Part shown: in pieces, positions 17,392 to 27,026 of the stretch
How positions within the stretch are numbered: the first letter of the stretch is position 1
How the letters are laid out: each line of letters opens with the position of its first letter
Assembly (NCBI GenBank): GCA_963790335.1
Contig: CAWBOB010000002.1
Coordinates: forward strand, 372,001 to 436,000
From: JAOUEA01 sp963790335
Lineage (GTDB): Bacteria > Actinomycetota > UBA4738 > HRBIN12
Length of the DNA: 64,000 nt
Direction of reading: 5' to 3'
The notes under the pieces: generated by a model
What the model was told of the DNA's origin: nothing
Seen by the model: only the letters and a program-made list of their open reading frames with translations
The model's database searches: none
Translations under genes and position numbers: made by a program

Positions 17392-18147
17392 TCATTCGTC
17401 ATCGTCAGAGTCGAGCTGAAGCAATCCCGAGAACTCTTTGGCCAGCAGGATCGGGTCGACCTCGGAGTCGTCCCCGGACGGGTCATGCGGGCTCTCCTGC
17501 GGGTCCGCCGACGGGCTGGCCATGCGCTCGTCGGAGGTGGAGGAGGCATCCGTCGCCGGCTCAGCCCTCGCCAGCTCGGTCAGCTCGGCCAGCTCGGCAG
17601 CCGGCGGGCTGGGTCCGGCCTTCGGCGCCGATCCTTGCGGGATCTGCGAGAACCCTCTCCGGTCGGGCGCCGACCCGGCAGGCGGCGAAGCCTGCGCGGC
17701 GACCTCGGCGGGCTCGGCGGGCTCGGCGGGCTCGGCGGCCGCAGGCTTGCCGGATCCAGGATGCAGCGAGGTCCTCGGCTTGCCCGAGGGGGCGGCGGTC
17801 GCGTCCGGTACGCGCATCGTGTCGCGTCGAGCCCGCCCTTCCTCGACGACGAGCAGCAGCTGTTCCATCTGATCGACGAGCACACCGGGGCGTGTGCCCG
17901 CTTCGGCCATCGCGAACGCTGCGTACGGACCTCGCCGCACGTATGCCCAGACCTGGTCGGCGAACTCGATGAAGCCCCGCTCGGGCTCTCCGAGTGAGAT
18001 GAACCTGAGCCATGCCGGCTTGGCGAGGCTCTCGTCCTCGTTCGGAGAGGCACCGAGCACGAGCCCGTCCCGCGACAGGATGAGGACGCTCGATACCCCG
18101 TTCACGCTCACCGTGATCCGCTGTGCGAGCGCGGAGTAGTCGTCCAT
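17392..18147 (-). CDS. Roadblock/LC7-like protein with Ala/Pro/Glu-rich tail
   Basis: A 251-aa protein without close recognisable relatives, first in the pilus locus, 55 bp upstream of pilB. Residues ~1-105 resemble a roadblock/LC7 fold: an N-terminal helix, the strand SSVLILSRDGLVLGAS, a second strand pair FADQVWAYVRRGPYAAFAMAEAG, and a closing helix MEQLLLVVEEG. The rest is disordered with AEPAEPAEPAE-type repeats, ending in an acidic DSDDDE tail. Roadblock proteins such as MglB regulate small GTPases that position type IV pili in Myxococcus (known), but no GTPase gene lies nearby. The roadblock call is by pattern only. Confidence 0.6.
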   Translation of the reverse strand: MDDYSALAQRITVSVNGVSSVLILSRDGLVLGASPNEDESLAKPAWLRFISLGEPERGFIEFADQVWAYVRRGPYAAFAMAEAGTRPGVLVDQMEQLLLVVEEGRARRDTMRVPDATAAPSGKPRTSLHPGSGKPAAAEPAEPAEPAEVAAQASPPAGSAPDRRGFSQIPQGSAPKAGPSPPAAELAELTELARAEPATDASSTSDERMASPSADPQESPHDPSGDDSEVDPILLAKEFSGLLQLDSDDDE

Positions 18148-18170
18148 CTCCCGTGCAGCATCGACCCGCC

Positions 18171-18207
18171 GCGCAGGCCGCTTGAGGGACAGCCGGCCGG
18201 CCTGCGC
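18171..18207 (-). terminator. Inverted repeat between aroE and the pilus locus
   Basis: GCGCAGGCCG and CGGCCTGCGC form a perfect 10-bp stem around a 17-nt loop, directly after the aroE stop (18211) and before the roadblock-like gene. No U-tract follows. It plausibly separates aroE transcription from the pilus operon. Confidence 0.45.
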
Positions 18208-18210
18208 GCC

Positions 18211-19085
18211 TCAGGCGGATTCGGCGAGCACGCCGAGCGCGGCTGCCGACATCACGTCGAGGGGCGCCGGGGTGCCCGTCCAGAGCTCGAACGAGAGGGC
18301 CGCCTGGTGCAACAGCAGGCCGAGGCCGCCGAAGGCTTCCGCCCCGGCCGCACGCGCCTCGAGCTGCAATGGCGTTTGTGCGGGGCGGTAGAGGAGGTCG
18401 ACCACGACCACCCCCGGTCCGAGCGACGGAAGCGGCGGGGAGCCGCGGCCGTCGGCGCCGAGCGGCGTGGCGTTCACGACCAGGTCGGCCCGCCGCCCCG
18501 CGACCTCACCGAACGATGCGCGCGCGACCTGCACCCCCGCCCCGTCGACGGCCGCCTCCACATCGCCGGCCCGTGACGGATCGCGCACCGCCACGGTGAG
18601 GGTCGCCGAGCCCGGCGAGCGCGAGCGCGAGCGCGACGGCCCTGGCCGCTCCCCCGGCGCCGTAGACGAGCGCGGAGCGGCCCTGTGGCTCGAAGCCCGC
18701 ATCGCGCCGCAGGAAGCGATCGAACCCCGCCACGTCGGTGTTGTGGCCGGTCAGCCGGTCGTCCCTGCACCACGAACGTGTTGACCGCTCGCAGGCGCGA
18801 CGCCTCGTCGGAGAGCTCGTCGGCGAGCTCGGCCGCGTCCGTCTTGTGCGGCATCGTGACGTTGGCTCCTCGGAACCCGAGGGCGACGAGACCATCGGCC
18901 GCCGCTCGCATCGCACCCGGCGCGACCGGCAGCGGCACGTAGGTCCAGTCGAGGCCGAGCGCGGCGAAGGCCGCGTTGTGGATCTGCGGGGAGAGGCTGT
19001 GCTCGACCGGCCATCCGATGACGCCCGCGACGTGGGTCGCACCGCCGACGCGCCGGGCGGCGAGCGGGTCGTCAGAGGCCACCAT
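18211..19085 (-). CDS. aroE: Shikimate dehydrogenase (two frame breaks)
   Basis: NADPH-dependent reduction of 3-dehydroshikimate to shikimate. From ATG 19085: GWPVEHSLSPQIHN binds shikimate, NVTMPHKTDA carries the catalytic Lys, and TGHNTDVAGF the catalytic Asp. The Rossmann loop VYGAGGAARAV and ATLTVAVRDPSRA follow, then NATPLGADG and GLGLLLHQAALSFELWTG. These lie in three frames, with breaks near 18770 and 18615. Deleting one base at GGGACGAC and one G at GCCGGGC restores the family sequence. The start overlaps the mltG end by 14 bp. The other shikimate genes are 14 kb away, beyond the pilus locus. Confidence 0.9.
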
Positions 19086-20148
19086 CAGAGACGAGGCGAT
19101 CGACGTTGGCGAGGTGCTCGTCGTAGGTCACCGCGAACCGGTGCCCACCGTCGTCGTCGCAGAGCACGTAGTAGAAGTACGGCGTGTCGGCGGGCTCGAG
19201 CGCGGCCCGCAGCGACCAGAGGTAGGGGCTCGCGATCGGCGTCGGCGGCAGGCCCGTGCGCATGCGCGTGTTGTACGGACCGTCGGTCTCGAGATCGGCG
19301 GTGGAGAGCTCCCCGTCGGGCGTCGGATCGTCGTAGAGCAGCGTGGCGTCGATGCCCAAGGTCATGCCCTCTCGCAGCCGGTTGTAGATGACACCGGCGA
19401 TGAGCGGGCGGTCGCGCTGAACCGCCGCTTCCTTCTCGATCATCGACGCGATCACGACGACCTCGTAGGGCGTCACGCCGAGCGCCTCGGCGTTCTCCCA
19501 CGCGAGCCCTTCCGTCTCTGCCGTGAACTGGTCCAGCAACCGCTGGATCACGGCCTCGGCGTGATCGCGGGTGGGGATGTCGTAGGTCTCGGGCCACAGG
19601 AACCCTTCGAGCGGTGCCTTGGCGGGAAGCGCCGCCGGGCGATCGAACCGTCCCCGGGTGATGCGCTCGAGCACGGCCTCGGCGGGGATGTCGAGGGAGG
19701 TCTCGATCGCATCGGCGATCTGGGTCATCCGGTATCCCGGGGGGATGAGCAGCTCGGCCGTGGGGATCTGCTTCGGTGGCGTCGTGAGCACCTTCACCGC
19801 CGCGTCGAGGGTCATGCCCGTCGTGAGGGAGTACGTGCCGGCGCGGAGCTCCGCCGACTTGCCCGTGCCCCGCATCAGCAGGTTGCCGAGGAAGCCGCCG
19901 CACGGGATCACGCCCCGGTCGGCGAGCCCGTCGACGACCTGCTCGGCGGTCGCGCCGTCGGCGACCTTGAACGCGACGTCGCGTCGCGGCCCGTCGGCGG
20001 AGCCCTGACAGCGCTCGTAGTAGCGGCTGGCCATGACGAGGGCGGCCACGAGTCCGCCCATCACCAGGAACAGCAGCAGCAGCGAGATCCGACGCGGACG
20101 GTCCCGGTGCACCTGGCGGTCCGCACGGCGCGGCGTGGTGGTCTGCAT
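19072..20148 (-). CDS. mltG: MltG endolytic murein transglycosylase
   Basis: Membrane-anchored lytic transglycosylase (YceG family) that cuts nascent glycan strands. A basic N-terminus (RRADRQVHRDRPRR) precedes one membrane helix (SLLLLFLVMGGLVAALVMA); the rest is extracytoplasmic. A LysM-like region is followed by the YceG domain with the catalytic Glu in IASMIEKEA and the conserved LPPTPIASP near the end. I start at ATG 20148 (358 aa); an ATG at 20196 overlapping ruvX by 28 bp is possible. The alaS-ruvX-mltG-aroE order is typical of Actinobacteria. Confidence 0.9.
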   Translation of the reverse strand: MQTTTPRRADRQVHRDRPRRISLLLLFLVMGGLVAALVMASRYYERCQGSADGPRRDVAFKVADGATAEQVVDGLADRGVIPCGGFLGNLLMRGTGKSAELRAGTYSLTTGMTLDAAVKVLTTPPKQIPTAELLIPPGYRMTQIADAIETSLDIPAEAVLERITRGRFDRPAALPAKAPLEGFLWPETYDIPTRDHAEAVIQRLLDQFTAETEGLAWENAEALGVTPYEVVVIASMIEKEAAVQRDRPLIAGVIYNRLREGMTLGIDATLLYDDPTPDGELSTADLETDGPYNTRMRTGLPPTPIASPYLWSLRAALEPADTPYFYYVLCDDDGGHRFAVTYDEHLANVDRLVSDGGL

Positions 20149-20168
20149 CGGTTCGTTGAGGATACCGG

Positions 20169-20615
20169 TCACCGGTTGGCTCGGGCGTCGAGCCATGCGC
20201 CGAGGATGACGGCGGCCGCGCTCTCGTCGACGACGTCGCGCCGCCGTCGCCCTGTGACGCCGGCAGCGCGAAGGGTTCGTTCGGCCTGTGCGGTGCTCAG
20301 CCGCTCGTCCTGGAGCTCGACGGGCACGTCGAGCACCGCACGCAGGGCCTCGGCGAACGCCTCGGCCTGCTGGGCCTGGGCGCCCGACGCGCCCGACATC
20401 GAACGCGGGTGCCCCACGACGACGACGGTCACACCGAGCTCGAGCACCAGCGCGGCCACCGCATGCAGCTCGCCCGGCGGCCGGCCGACGCGGATCGTGC
20501 CGTGCGGAACCGCGACGCGCCGGTCGTCATCGGAGACGGCGACGCCGATGCGCGCCGCACCGAGATCGAGACCGAGGACCCTTCCTGCCGGAGCGTCGCC
20601 GGTAGTCCGATCCAT
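20169..20615 (-). CDS. ruvX: RuvX/YqgF family Holliday junction resolvase-like protein
   Basis: RNase H-fold nuclease of the YqgF family, linked to rRNA 5'-end processing and recombination. The 148-aa frame begins LGLDLGAARIGVAVSD with the first catalytic Asp, has VVVVGHPRSMSG, the DERLST segment carrying the Glu/Arg pair, and ends with VVDESAAAVILGAWLD bearing the last acidic residue. ATG 20615 lies one base after the alaS stop. Confidence 0.93.
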   Translation of the reverse strand: MDRTTGDAPAGRVLGLDLGAARIGVAVSDDDRRVAVPHGTIRVGRPPGELHAVAALVLELGVTVVVVGHPRSMSGASGAQAQQAEAFAEALRAVLDVPVELQDERLSTAQAERTLRAAGVTGRRRRDVVDESAAAVILGAWLDARANR

Positions 20616-20616
20616 A

Positions 20617-23249
20617 CTAGTGTCCGGCGAGGAGCTCCTGCAGCCGCGCAGGGATGCTCTCGACCGCGGGCACGACGGCCTCGGCTCGCTTGCCGCCGGC
20701 GAACCCGAGGCCGGGCTTGCCCCCCGCGCCCCCGCCGATGACCTCGGCGGCCTGCTCGAGGAGCGCCGGGGCCGTGACCCCGCGGTCGGCCAGCGGCGCT
20801 GAGCACGCGGCGACCAGGAGCGCCTTGCCACCCGCGGCGGAGCCGAGCACGACGGCTGCCTGGCCGCCGAGCTTGCCGAGCGCCTTCTGGGCGAGCTCGC
20901 GCAGGGTGTCGGCGTCCGCGTCGGTCACCGTGTGCACGAGCCGCACGCCGTCGACGCTCACGGCCGCCGCGACGAGCTCGTCGACCCGCCCGGCGGACTG
21001 CTGCTGACCGAGCCGGCCGAGCTCGTTCTTCAGTCGCTTGTTCTCGTCGACGACCCGCCGGGCGTGCTCCAGGGCTGCGGTCGGATCCTTGCTGCCGAGC
21101 GCGGCGACCAGGCCTCGAAGCAGCTCCCGCTCGGCATTGATCTCGCGGAGCGCGTCGGGTCCGACGAGCGCCTCGACACGGCGCATGCCGGCCCCGATCG
21201 ACCCCTCGTGCAGGATGCGGAGCACCCCGATGCGCCCGGTGCGCTCGACGTGCGTGCCACCGCAGAGCTCGCGCGAGTAGTCGCCGATCTCGACCACGCG
21301 GACCACGTCGCCGTACTTCTCGTCGAACAGCATCGTGGCGCCCAACGCCTTCGCCTCGGCCATCGAGGTCTCGAAGATGTTCGGTGCGTCGTCGCGTGCG
21401 AGCAGCCGGTTCGCCTCGAGCTCGGCCTGCTCCAGGGTCTCGACCGGCACCGACGACGGGTGCGGGAAGTCGAACCGGAGCCGCCCGGGCGCCACGAGCG
21501 ATCCGGCCTGGCGCGCGTGCTCGCCGAGCATGTGCTTGAGGGTCCAGTGCACGACGTGGGTCGAGGTATGGGCCCGAGCGGTCGACTCGCGGCGCTGCCG
21601 GTCGATCTCGGCGATCGCGTCTTGGCCGGGCCGCACCTCGCCGGAGGTCACGGTGCCGATGTGCACGATCGATGCCGGACCGGCCCACTGCGCGTCGCGC
21701 ACCCGCACCGTGCCGGTCGGGGTGCGGATCTCCCCCTGATCGCCCACCTGCCCGCCGGATTCCGCGTAGAACGGGGTGCGTTCGAGCACGATCGAGACCT
21801 CGTCGCCTTCCTGGGCGGCGTCGAGCACACCGTGGCCGGCGTCGAGCAGCATCGCGATCGGCGACTCGGCCTCAGTCCCGGGCGTATCCCACGAACTCGC
21901 TCGGCGGGCACCGCGCCGGCATCGAGCCCGATCTCCACCTTCTTGGCGGCGGCGCGGGCGCGTGCGCGCTGCTCCTCGAGGAGCTCGGCGAAGCCCTGCT
22001 CGTCGACCGCGAGCCCCGCCTCGGCGGCGAGCTCGACCGTCAGCTCGATCGGGAACCCGAACGTGTCGGAGAGCTTGAACGCATCGGGACCCGGTGACCC
22101 GGCCGGCCTCGGCGCGCCCCGTGGCTTCCTCGAACAGCACCAGACCCCGGCCGAGCGTCGTCGTGAAGCGCTCCTCTTCGGACGTCGCGACCTGCCGCAC
22201 GAACGCCTCGTTCTCGCGGAGCTCGGGGAAGGCGTCACCGAAGCCGTCGACGACCGCGGTGATCACCGGGTCGAGCACGGTGCCCTGCACCCCGAGCCGA
22301 CGCGCGTGTGACACCGCGCGGCGGAGCATGCGTCGCAGGATGTACCCGCGCCCTTCGTTGGAAGGCTGCACGCCGTCGGCGATCAGGAACGCGGTGGCGC
22401 GCGCGTGCTCTGCGACGATCTTCAGGGACACGTCGTTGCGCGCATCGGCACCGTGGCGGTGCCCCGACAGACCCTCGACGACCTCGAGGATCGGCAGGAA
22501 GAGGTCGGTCTCGAACACGTTGTCGACGCCCTGCAGGATCGTCGCGACGCGTTCGAGGCACGAGCCGGTGTCGACGTTCTTCCCGGGCAAGGGGGCGAGC
22601 ACGGTGCCCTCGCCGTCGATCTGTTCCTGGATGAAGACGAGGTTCCAGATCTCCATGAACCGCTCTTCGTCGACATCGGGACCACCGTCGGGACCGTACG
22701 CTCGGTCCCCGGTCGACGAAGATCTCCGAGCACGGCCCCGCCGGACCGGCGGCGTGCGTGTGCCAGTAGTTCGCGAGCTCACCCTCGGCGTCGAGCTTGC
22801 CGCGGCGAACGAGCCGCTCGGGAGCCAGGCCGGCGAGATCGACCCACGCTCCGGCGGCCTCCTCGTCGGTCTCGTAGATCGTCACCCAGAGGCGGTCGTG
22901 GTCGATGCCGTAGCGCTCGGTGAGCGAGCTCGTGCGCCCACGTGATCGCATCGGCCTTGAAGTAGTCGGCGAACGAGAAGTTCCCCAGCATCTCGAAGAA
23001 GGTGAGGTGACGCGCATCGTTGCCGACGTTCTCGATGTCGTTGGTGCGCATCACCTTCTGCGTCGTGACCGCTCTCGGGTACGGCGCCTCGCTCTGGCCG
23101 AGGAAGTACGGGATGAACTGATTCATGCCGGCGTTCGTGAGGAGCAATCCCGACTCGGGGGGCGGGATCAGCGATGAGGAGCGCACCCGGGTGTGCCCGC
23201 GTTCGGCGAAGAACGACAGGAAGGTCTCGCGGATCTCGGTGCCCTGCAT
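20617..23249 (-). CDS. alaS: Alanyl-tRNA synthetase (four frame breaks)
   Basis: Class II synthetase charging tRNA-Ala. From ATG 23249: LTNAGMNQFIPYFLG (motif 1), HLTFFEMLGNFSF (motif 2), NEGRGYILRRMLRRA (motif 3), then the editing domain with HTSTHVVHWTLK, SRELCGGTHVERTG and the C-Ala region rich in Gly (GGGAGGKPGLGFAGG). Frame breaks lie near 22925, 22715, 22105 and 21895, and the protein resumes in another frame each time. At 22925, GAGCTCGCTC to GAGCTGCTC restores WAHELLTERYG; near 22715 removing one G restores DRGPSYGPDGG. An essential enzyme with four breaks argues for sequence error, not decay. Total about 877 aa. Confidence 0.93.
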
Positions 23250-23262
23250 CGCGGGAGTCTAA

Positions 23263-23491
23263 CTACGGGTCGTCGCGTCGCAGCTCCGCTTCGCGCTCCT
23301 CCATGGCTCGCTTGCCTTCCTGGATCGACTCCGATACGAGCTTGGAGAAGTCGAGCACGCCTCCCTTGGCCTCGCGGGCGATGGTGGCCGGGGCAACGCG
23401 CTCGGGCCTGCTTGCGCGCCCATCGGCTCGCGAGGACCGCCCCGGTCGCACCCGCTCCGAGCCCGAGCGCGACCCAGAAGCCCCGCTTCAC
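23263..23491 (-). CDS. DUF6167-like small protein (one frame break)
   Basis: About 75 residues when joined. The N-terminus VKRGFWVALGLGAGATGAVLASRWARKQAR is shown in part by GFWVALGLGAGA, a Gly/Ala membrane-like helix with a basic end, followed in another frame by FSKLVSESIQEGKRAMEEREAELR. The break is near 23405. This pattern (short helix, then an AEREAELR-type tail) and the position between DUF948 and alaS fit DUF6167 of Streptomyces (recalled). The GTG overlaps the DUF948 stop (GTGA). Function unknown. Confidence 0.65.
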
Positions 23492-23862
23492 TTCTTGCGG
23501 CCGCGCATCTTCGCGAAGCCCGTCTTCACGCCCGCACCGAGCCCGATCACCTTGACGAGTGGGCTCGCCGCGGCCTGCTCGACGAGCCCGGAGAGCTTCT
23601 CGACCCGGGCGACGATGTCGGTGGCGCTCACGAGCATCGTGTCGACGCGGTCGAGCTCGCGGTTGGTGCGCTCCACCGAGCCCTTCACCTCCCGCAGCAG
23701 CGGAACGGCTTCCTCGCGCATGGTGTCGATCGTCATCTTGGTGCTCTCGAGCACGCGGAAGGTGTTCAGCAGCACCACGCACAGGGCGAGCACGAGCAGC
23801 CCCCAGAACGCCGCCAGGATGATGAGGGCGGTGTCGCCGGCGGTGAGGGCGAGGAGCGTCAT
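23488..23862 (-). CDS. DUF948 family membrane-anchored coiled-coil protein
   Basis: A 124-aa protein: an N-terminal membrane helix (ALIILAAFWGLLVLALCVVLL in part, res ~9-30) and a long cytoplasmic amphipathic helix with Glu/Arg/Val heptads (PLLREVKGSVERTNRELDRV in part), ending in a basic MRGRKK. ATG 23862 has GGGAGG seven bases upstream; an ATG five codons earlier includes that site and is less likely. DUF948 genes next to alaS and rarA are common in Actinobacteria. Function is unknown; envelope- or stress-related roles have been suggested for the family. Confidence 0.78.
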   Translation of the reverse strand: MTLLALTAGDTALIILAAFWGLLVLALCVVLLNTFRVLESTKMTIDTMREEAVPLLREVKGSVERTNRELDRVDTMLVSATDIVARVEKLSGLVEQAAASPLVKVIGLGAGVKTGFAKMRGRKK

Positions 23863-23953
23863 GGTCGAGCCTCCCATGGGTCGTCGTCGGGGTCCGGTCG
23901 GGCTGGGCGCTTAGCCTACCCGACCCGTTCTCGAGGCCGGCCCGGCTGACGGG

Positions 23954-25222
23954 TCAGGGCTCGTCGTCGATCCGGGGAGCCGCCGTGCCGGGCTCGCGCG
24001 CGACATCGTCGCCTTGCCCCGACGGCTCGTAGTAGCGCCGGCCCGACACGCTCGCCGGCCGGTACTCCTGGTCGACGGCGTGGCCCGGGAAGTCGTGAGG
24101 GTACCGGTAGCCCTTCCCGTGGCCGAGCTGCTTCGCGCCCCGATAGCTCGCGTCCCGCAGATGCAGCGGCACGGGGTCCGATGCGGCCGCATCCTCGAAG
24201 GCGGCGCCGATCGCCGTATACACGCTGTTCGACTTCGGCGCGGTCGCGAGGTAGATGGTCGCGTGCGCGAGGTTCAGCCGCACCTCGGGAAGCCCGACGT
24301 GCTCGACCGCGTGCGCGGCGGCGACGGCGACGGCCAGGGCGTCGGAGTCCGCCATGCCGATGTCCTCGCTCGCGTGCACGATGAGTCGCCGGGCGATGAA
24401 CCGCGGATCCTCCCCCGCCTCGATCATGCGGGCGAGCCAGAACAGGGCGGCATCGGGATCCGAGCCGCGGATCGACTTGATGAACGCGCTGATGACGTCG
24501 TAGTGCGCGTCTCCCTGACGGTCGTAGACGATGGCCCTTCGCTGTACAGCATCGGCGACGACCTCGCGCGTGATCTCACCATCACCGGCGGCCTGGGCGG
24601 CGTCGGCGGCGGCCTCCAGTCCCGTGAGCGCCATGCGGGCGTCGCCGCCGGCGATCGTGACGAGGTGCTCGAGCGCGTCGTCGGCGATCGCGAGCCCCGT
24701 GCGACCCAGGCCACGCCCCTCGTCGCCGAGCGCCCGGCGCAGCAACGTCGTGACCGCGTCGTCCTCGAGCGGCTCGAGCCGCAGCAGCAGGCATCGTGAG
24801 AGCAGCGGCGTGTTCAGCGAGAAGTACGGGTTCTCGGTGGTGGCCCCGATGAGCGTCACGGTGCCTTCCTCGACCGCGGGCAGCAACACGTCCTGCTGAG
24901 CCTTCGACCACCGATGCACCTCGTCGACGAAGAGCACGGTGCGGAAGAGCCCGCCGCGCGCGGCTTCCATGATCTTGCGAGCGTCGGCCACGCCCGAGCT
25001 CACGGCCGACAGGCGCATGAGGTCGGCGCCGACCGCGTCGGCGAGCAGGTGCGCGAGCGTGGTCTTGCCCGTGCCCGCGGGCCCCCACACGATGATGGAA
25101 GGCAAGGAGCCCTTCGACAGGATGCGCGTGAGCGCCCTGCCCTCGCCGACGAGGTGCCCCTGACCGACGAACTCCTCGAACGACGCCGGGCGCATACGAG
25201 CCGCGAGCGGCGCGTCGGTCAT
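23954..25222 (-). CDS. rarA: Replication-associated recombination protein A (RarA/MgsA)
   Basis: AAA+ ATPase acting at stalled replication forks, related to clamp loaders. The intact 422-aa frame has Walker A GPAGTGKTTLA, Walker B VLFVDEVHRW, sensor 1 ATTENPYFSLN, and the C-terminal MgsA domain with DAHYDVISAFIKSIRGSD, RRLIVHASEDIG and GKGYRYPHDFP. The last 25 residues are acidic and variable. The stop of aspS overlaps its start by 4 bp. Confidence 0.95.
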   Translation of the reverse strand: MTDAPLAARMRPASFEEFVGQGHLVGEGRALTRILSKGSLPSIIVWGPAGTGKTTLAHLLADAVGADLMRLSAVSSGVADARKIMEAARGGLFRTVLFVDEVHRWSKAQQDVLLPAVEEGTVTLIGATTENPYFSLNTPLLSRCLLLRLEPLEDDAVTTLLRRALGDEGRGLGRTGLAIADDALEHLVTIAGGDARMALTGLEAAADAAQAAGDGEITREVVADAVQRRAIVYDRQGDAHYDVISAFIKSIRGSDPDAALFWLARMIEAGEDPRFIARRLIVHASEDIGMADSDALAVAVAAAHAVEHVGLPEVRLNLAHATIYLATAPKSNSVYTAIGAAFEDAAASDPVPLHLRDASYRGAKQLGHGKGYRYPHDFPGHAVDQEYRPASVSGRRYYEPSGQGDDVAREPGTAAPRIDDEP

Positions 25223-26996
25223 GTCAGCCTTCGGAGGGGCCCGGATTCGGGGAGTGCGCGAGCGCTGAGCCCGAGCTCCTGCAGCTGCTTCTCGTCGACG
25301 GGAGCCGGCGCGCCGGTCAGCGGATCGGTGCCCGACTGCGACTTCGGGAAGGCGATGACGTCACGGATCGCGTCCTTGCCGGCCATGAGCATCACGAGGC
25401 GGTCGACCCCCATCGCGATGCCGCCGTGGGGCGGCGCGCCGAGCGTGAGCGCCCGCAGCAGATGCCCGAACTGCTCCTCGATCTCGTCGTGGGCGAGGCC
25501 GAGCGACTCGAAGACCGCACGCTGCGTCTGCGCATCGTGCATGCGGATGCTGCCGCCCCCGACCTCGAAGCCGTTCAGCACGAGGTCGTAGGCGCGAGCC
25601 TTCGCGGTCTCGGGCGCGAGGTCCTCGGAGGCGGGCGCGGTGAACGGATGATGCACCGAGACCCAGCGCTCCTCGTCGTCGCTGTACTCGAACAGCGGCG
25701 GCTCGACCATCCAACAGAAGCTCCAGGCACCGGCGGGGATCAGATCGAGTGTCGCGGCGAGGTCACGCCGAAGGCCGTCGAGCGCGACGTTGGCCCTGTC
25801 CCCGCGGTCGGCGACGATGCAGACGAGGTCGCCCTCGGCGGCGCCCGTCAGGCTCACCACCTGGGCGAGCTCGTCGGGCGAGAGGAACTTCTCGACCGGC
25901 GAGCGCACGACGCCGTCCGGCCTCGACGGCCATCCAGACGAGGCCGGCGGCACCGCGCCCCTTGGCGTCGTCGATCAGGCGGTCGAGCTCCTTGCGTGAG
26001 AACGATGCGGCGCCGGGCGCGGCGAGCGCCTTGATCACGCCGCCGCTCGCGAGCACCGACGCGAACGCGTTGAATCCGGTCATCGGCGAACACCGCAGCG
26101 AGGTCGGCGAGCTCCATGCCGTACCGCAGATCCGGCTTGTCCGAACCGAACCGCGCCATCATCTCGTCGTACGTGAGCTGCGGGAACGGCGTGGTCACCT
26201 CGGCGCCGGCCACCTCGCCCACGATGCGCGCGTACAGCGGCTCGATCAGATCGATCAGGTCCTGCTCGGTGACGAACGACATCTCCACGTCGAGCTGGGT
26301 GAACTCGAACCCACGGTCGGCGCGCGACGCTTCATCGCGCAGGCACCGCACGATCTGGTAGTAGCGGTCCTGCCCGCCCACCATGAGCAGCTGCTTGAGC
26401 TGCTGGGGCGACTGCGGCAGCGCGTAGAAGGTCCCCGGCCACAGGCGACTCGGCACGAGGAAGTCGCGGGACCCCTCGGGCGTCGAGCGCGTGAGCATCG
26501 GGGTCTCGACCTCGACGAATCCCTGCGCGTCGAGGTGCTCCCGCATGAGCCGCACGATCCGCGCCCGCATCGCGAGCACCTTCGTCATCTCCGGACGACG
26601 CAGATCCAGGTAGCGGTAGCGCAGCCGAAGATCCTCGCCCGCCTCGATGCGATCCTCGATCGGGAAGGGCGGCGTCTCGCGACGCGTTCAGCACCTCGAG
26701 CGTCGAGGCCGCCACCTCGATCTCCCCGGTCCCCAGGTCGGCGTTGGTCATGCCCTCGGGGCGCGCCCGACCGAGCCCGTCACGCGGACCACGTCCTCGG
26801 CGCCGAGGCGCTGCGCCGCCGCGTGTGCCTCGGCCGCGCTCTGCGGGTGGAACACGACCTGCACGGCGCCGTGGCGGTCCCGCAGGTCGATGAACGTCAC
26901 GCCGCCGTGATCGCGGCGATGGGCGACCCATCCGCAGAGTGAGACCTCGTCGCCCGCGTGGTCGAGCCGGAGCTCGCCGCAGGCGTGCGTGCGCAT
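25219..26996 (-). CDS. aspS: Aspartyl-tRNA synthetase (four frame breaks)
   Basis: Class IIb synthetase for Asp (possibly non-discriminating). From ATG 26996 the OB-fold anticodon domain reads VSLCGWVAHRRDHGGVTFIDLRD. RARPEGMTNADLGTGEIEV, FVEVETPMLTRSTPEG (motif 1), PQSPQQLKQLLMVGG, CLRDEASRADRGFEFTQLD (motif 2), the bacterial insertion domain with LVCIVADR, and GGIAMGVDRLVMLMAG (motif 3) follow. They lie in different frames, with breaks near 26765, 26685, 26090 and 25920. Joined, the length is about 590 aa, normal for bacterial AspRS. It sits 30 bp after hisS. Confidence 0.92.
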
Positions 26997-27026
26997 GGAG
27001 GTCTGCAGCGGCGATGCTTCGTCGGC

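Noticed and set aside
15507..17972. Very long open frame on the plus strand
   Set aside because: It lies opposite intact pilB and its neighbours, and its translation is Arg/His/Leu-biased with no motif. High GC leaves long open antisense frames here (also 13988-15730 and 46971-49286).
18148..18210. Insertion sequence end at the aroE/pilus junction
   Set aside because: The inverted repeat is a single hairpin; there is no transposase or matching repeat at the other end of the locus.
20617..23249. Programmed frameshifting or gene decay in alaS
   Set aside because: Four breaks in different directions in an essential enzyme, with the same defect in many other genes, fits sequence error better.
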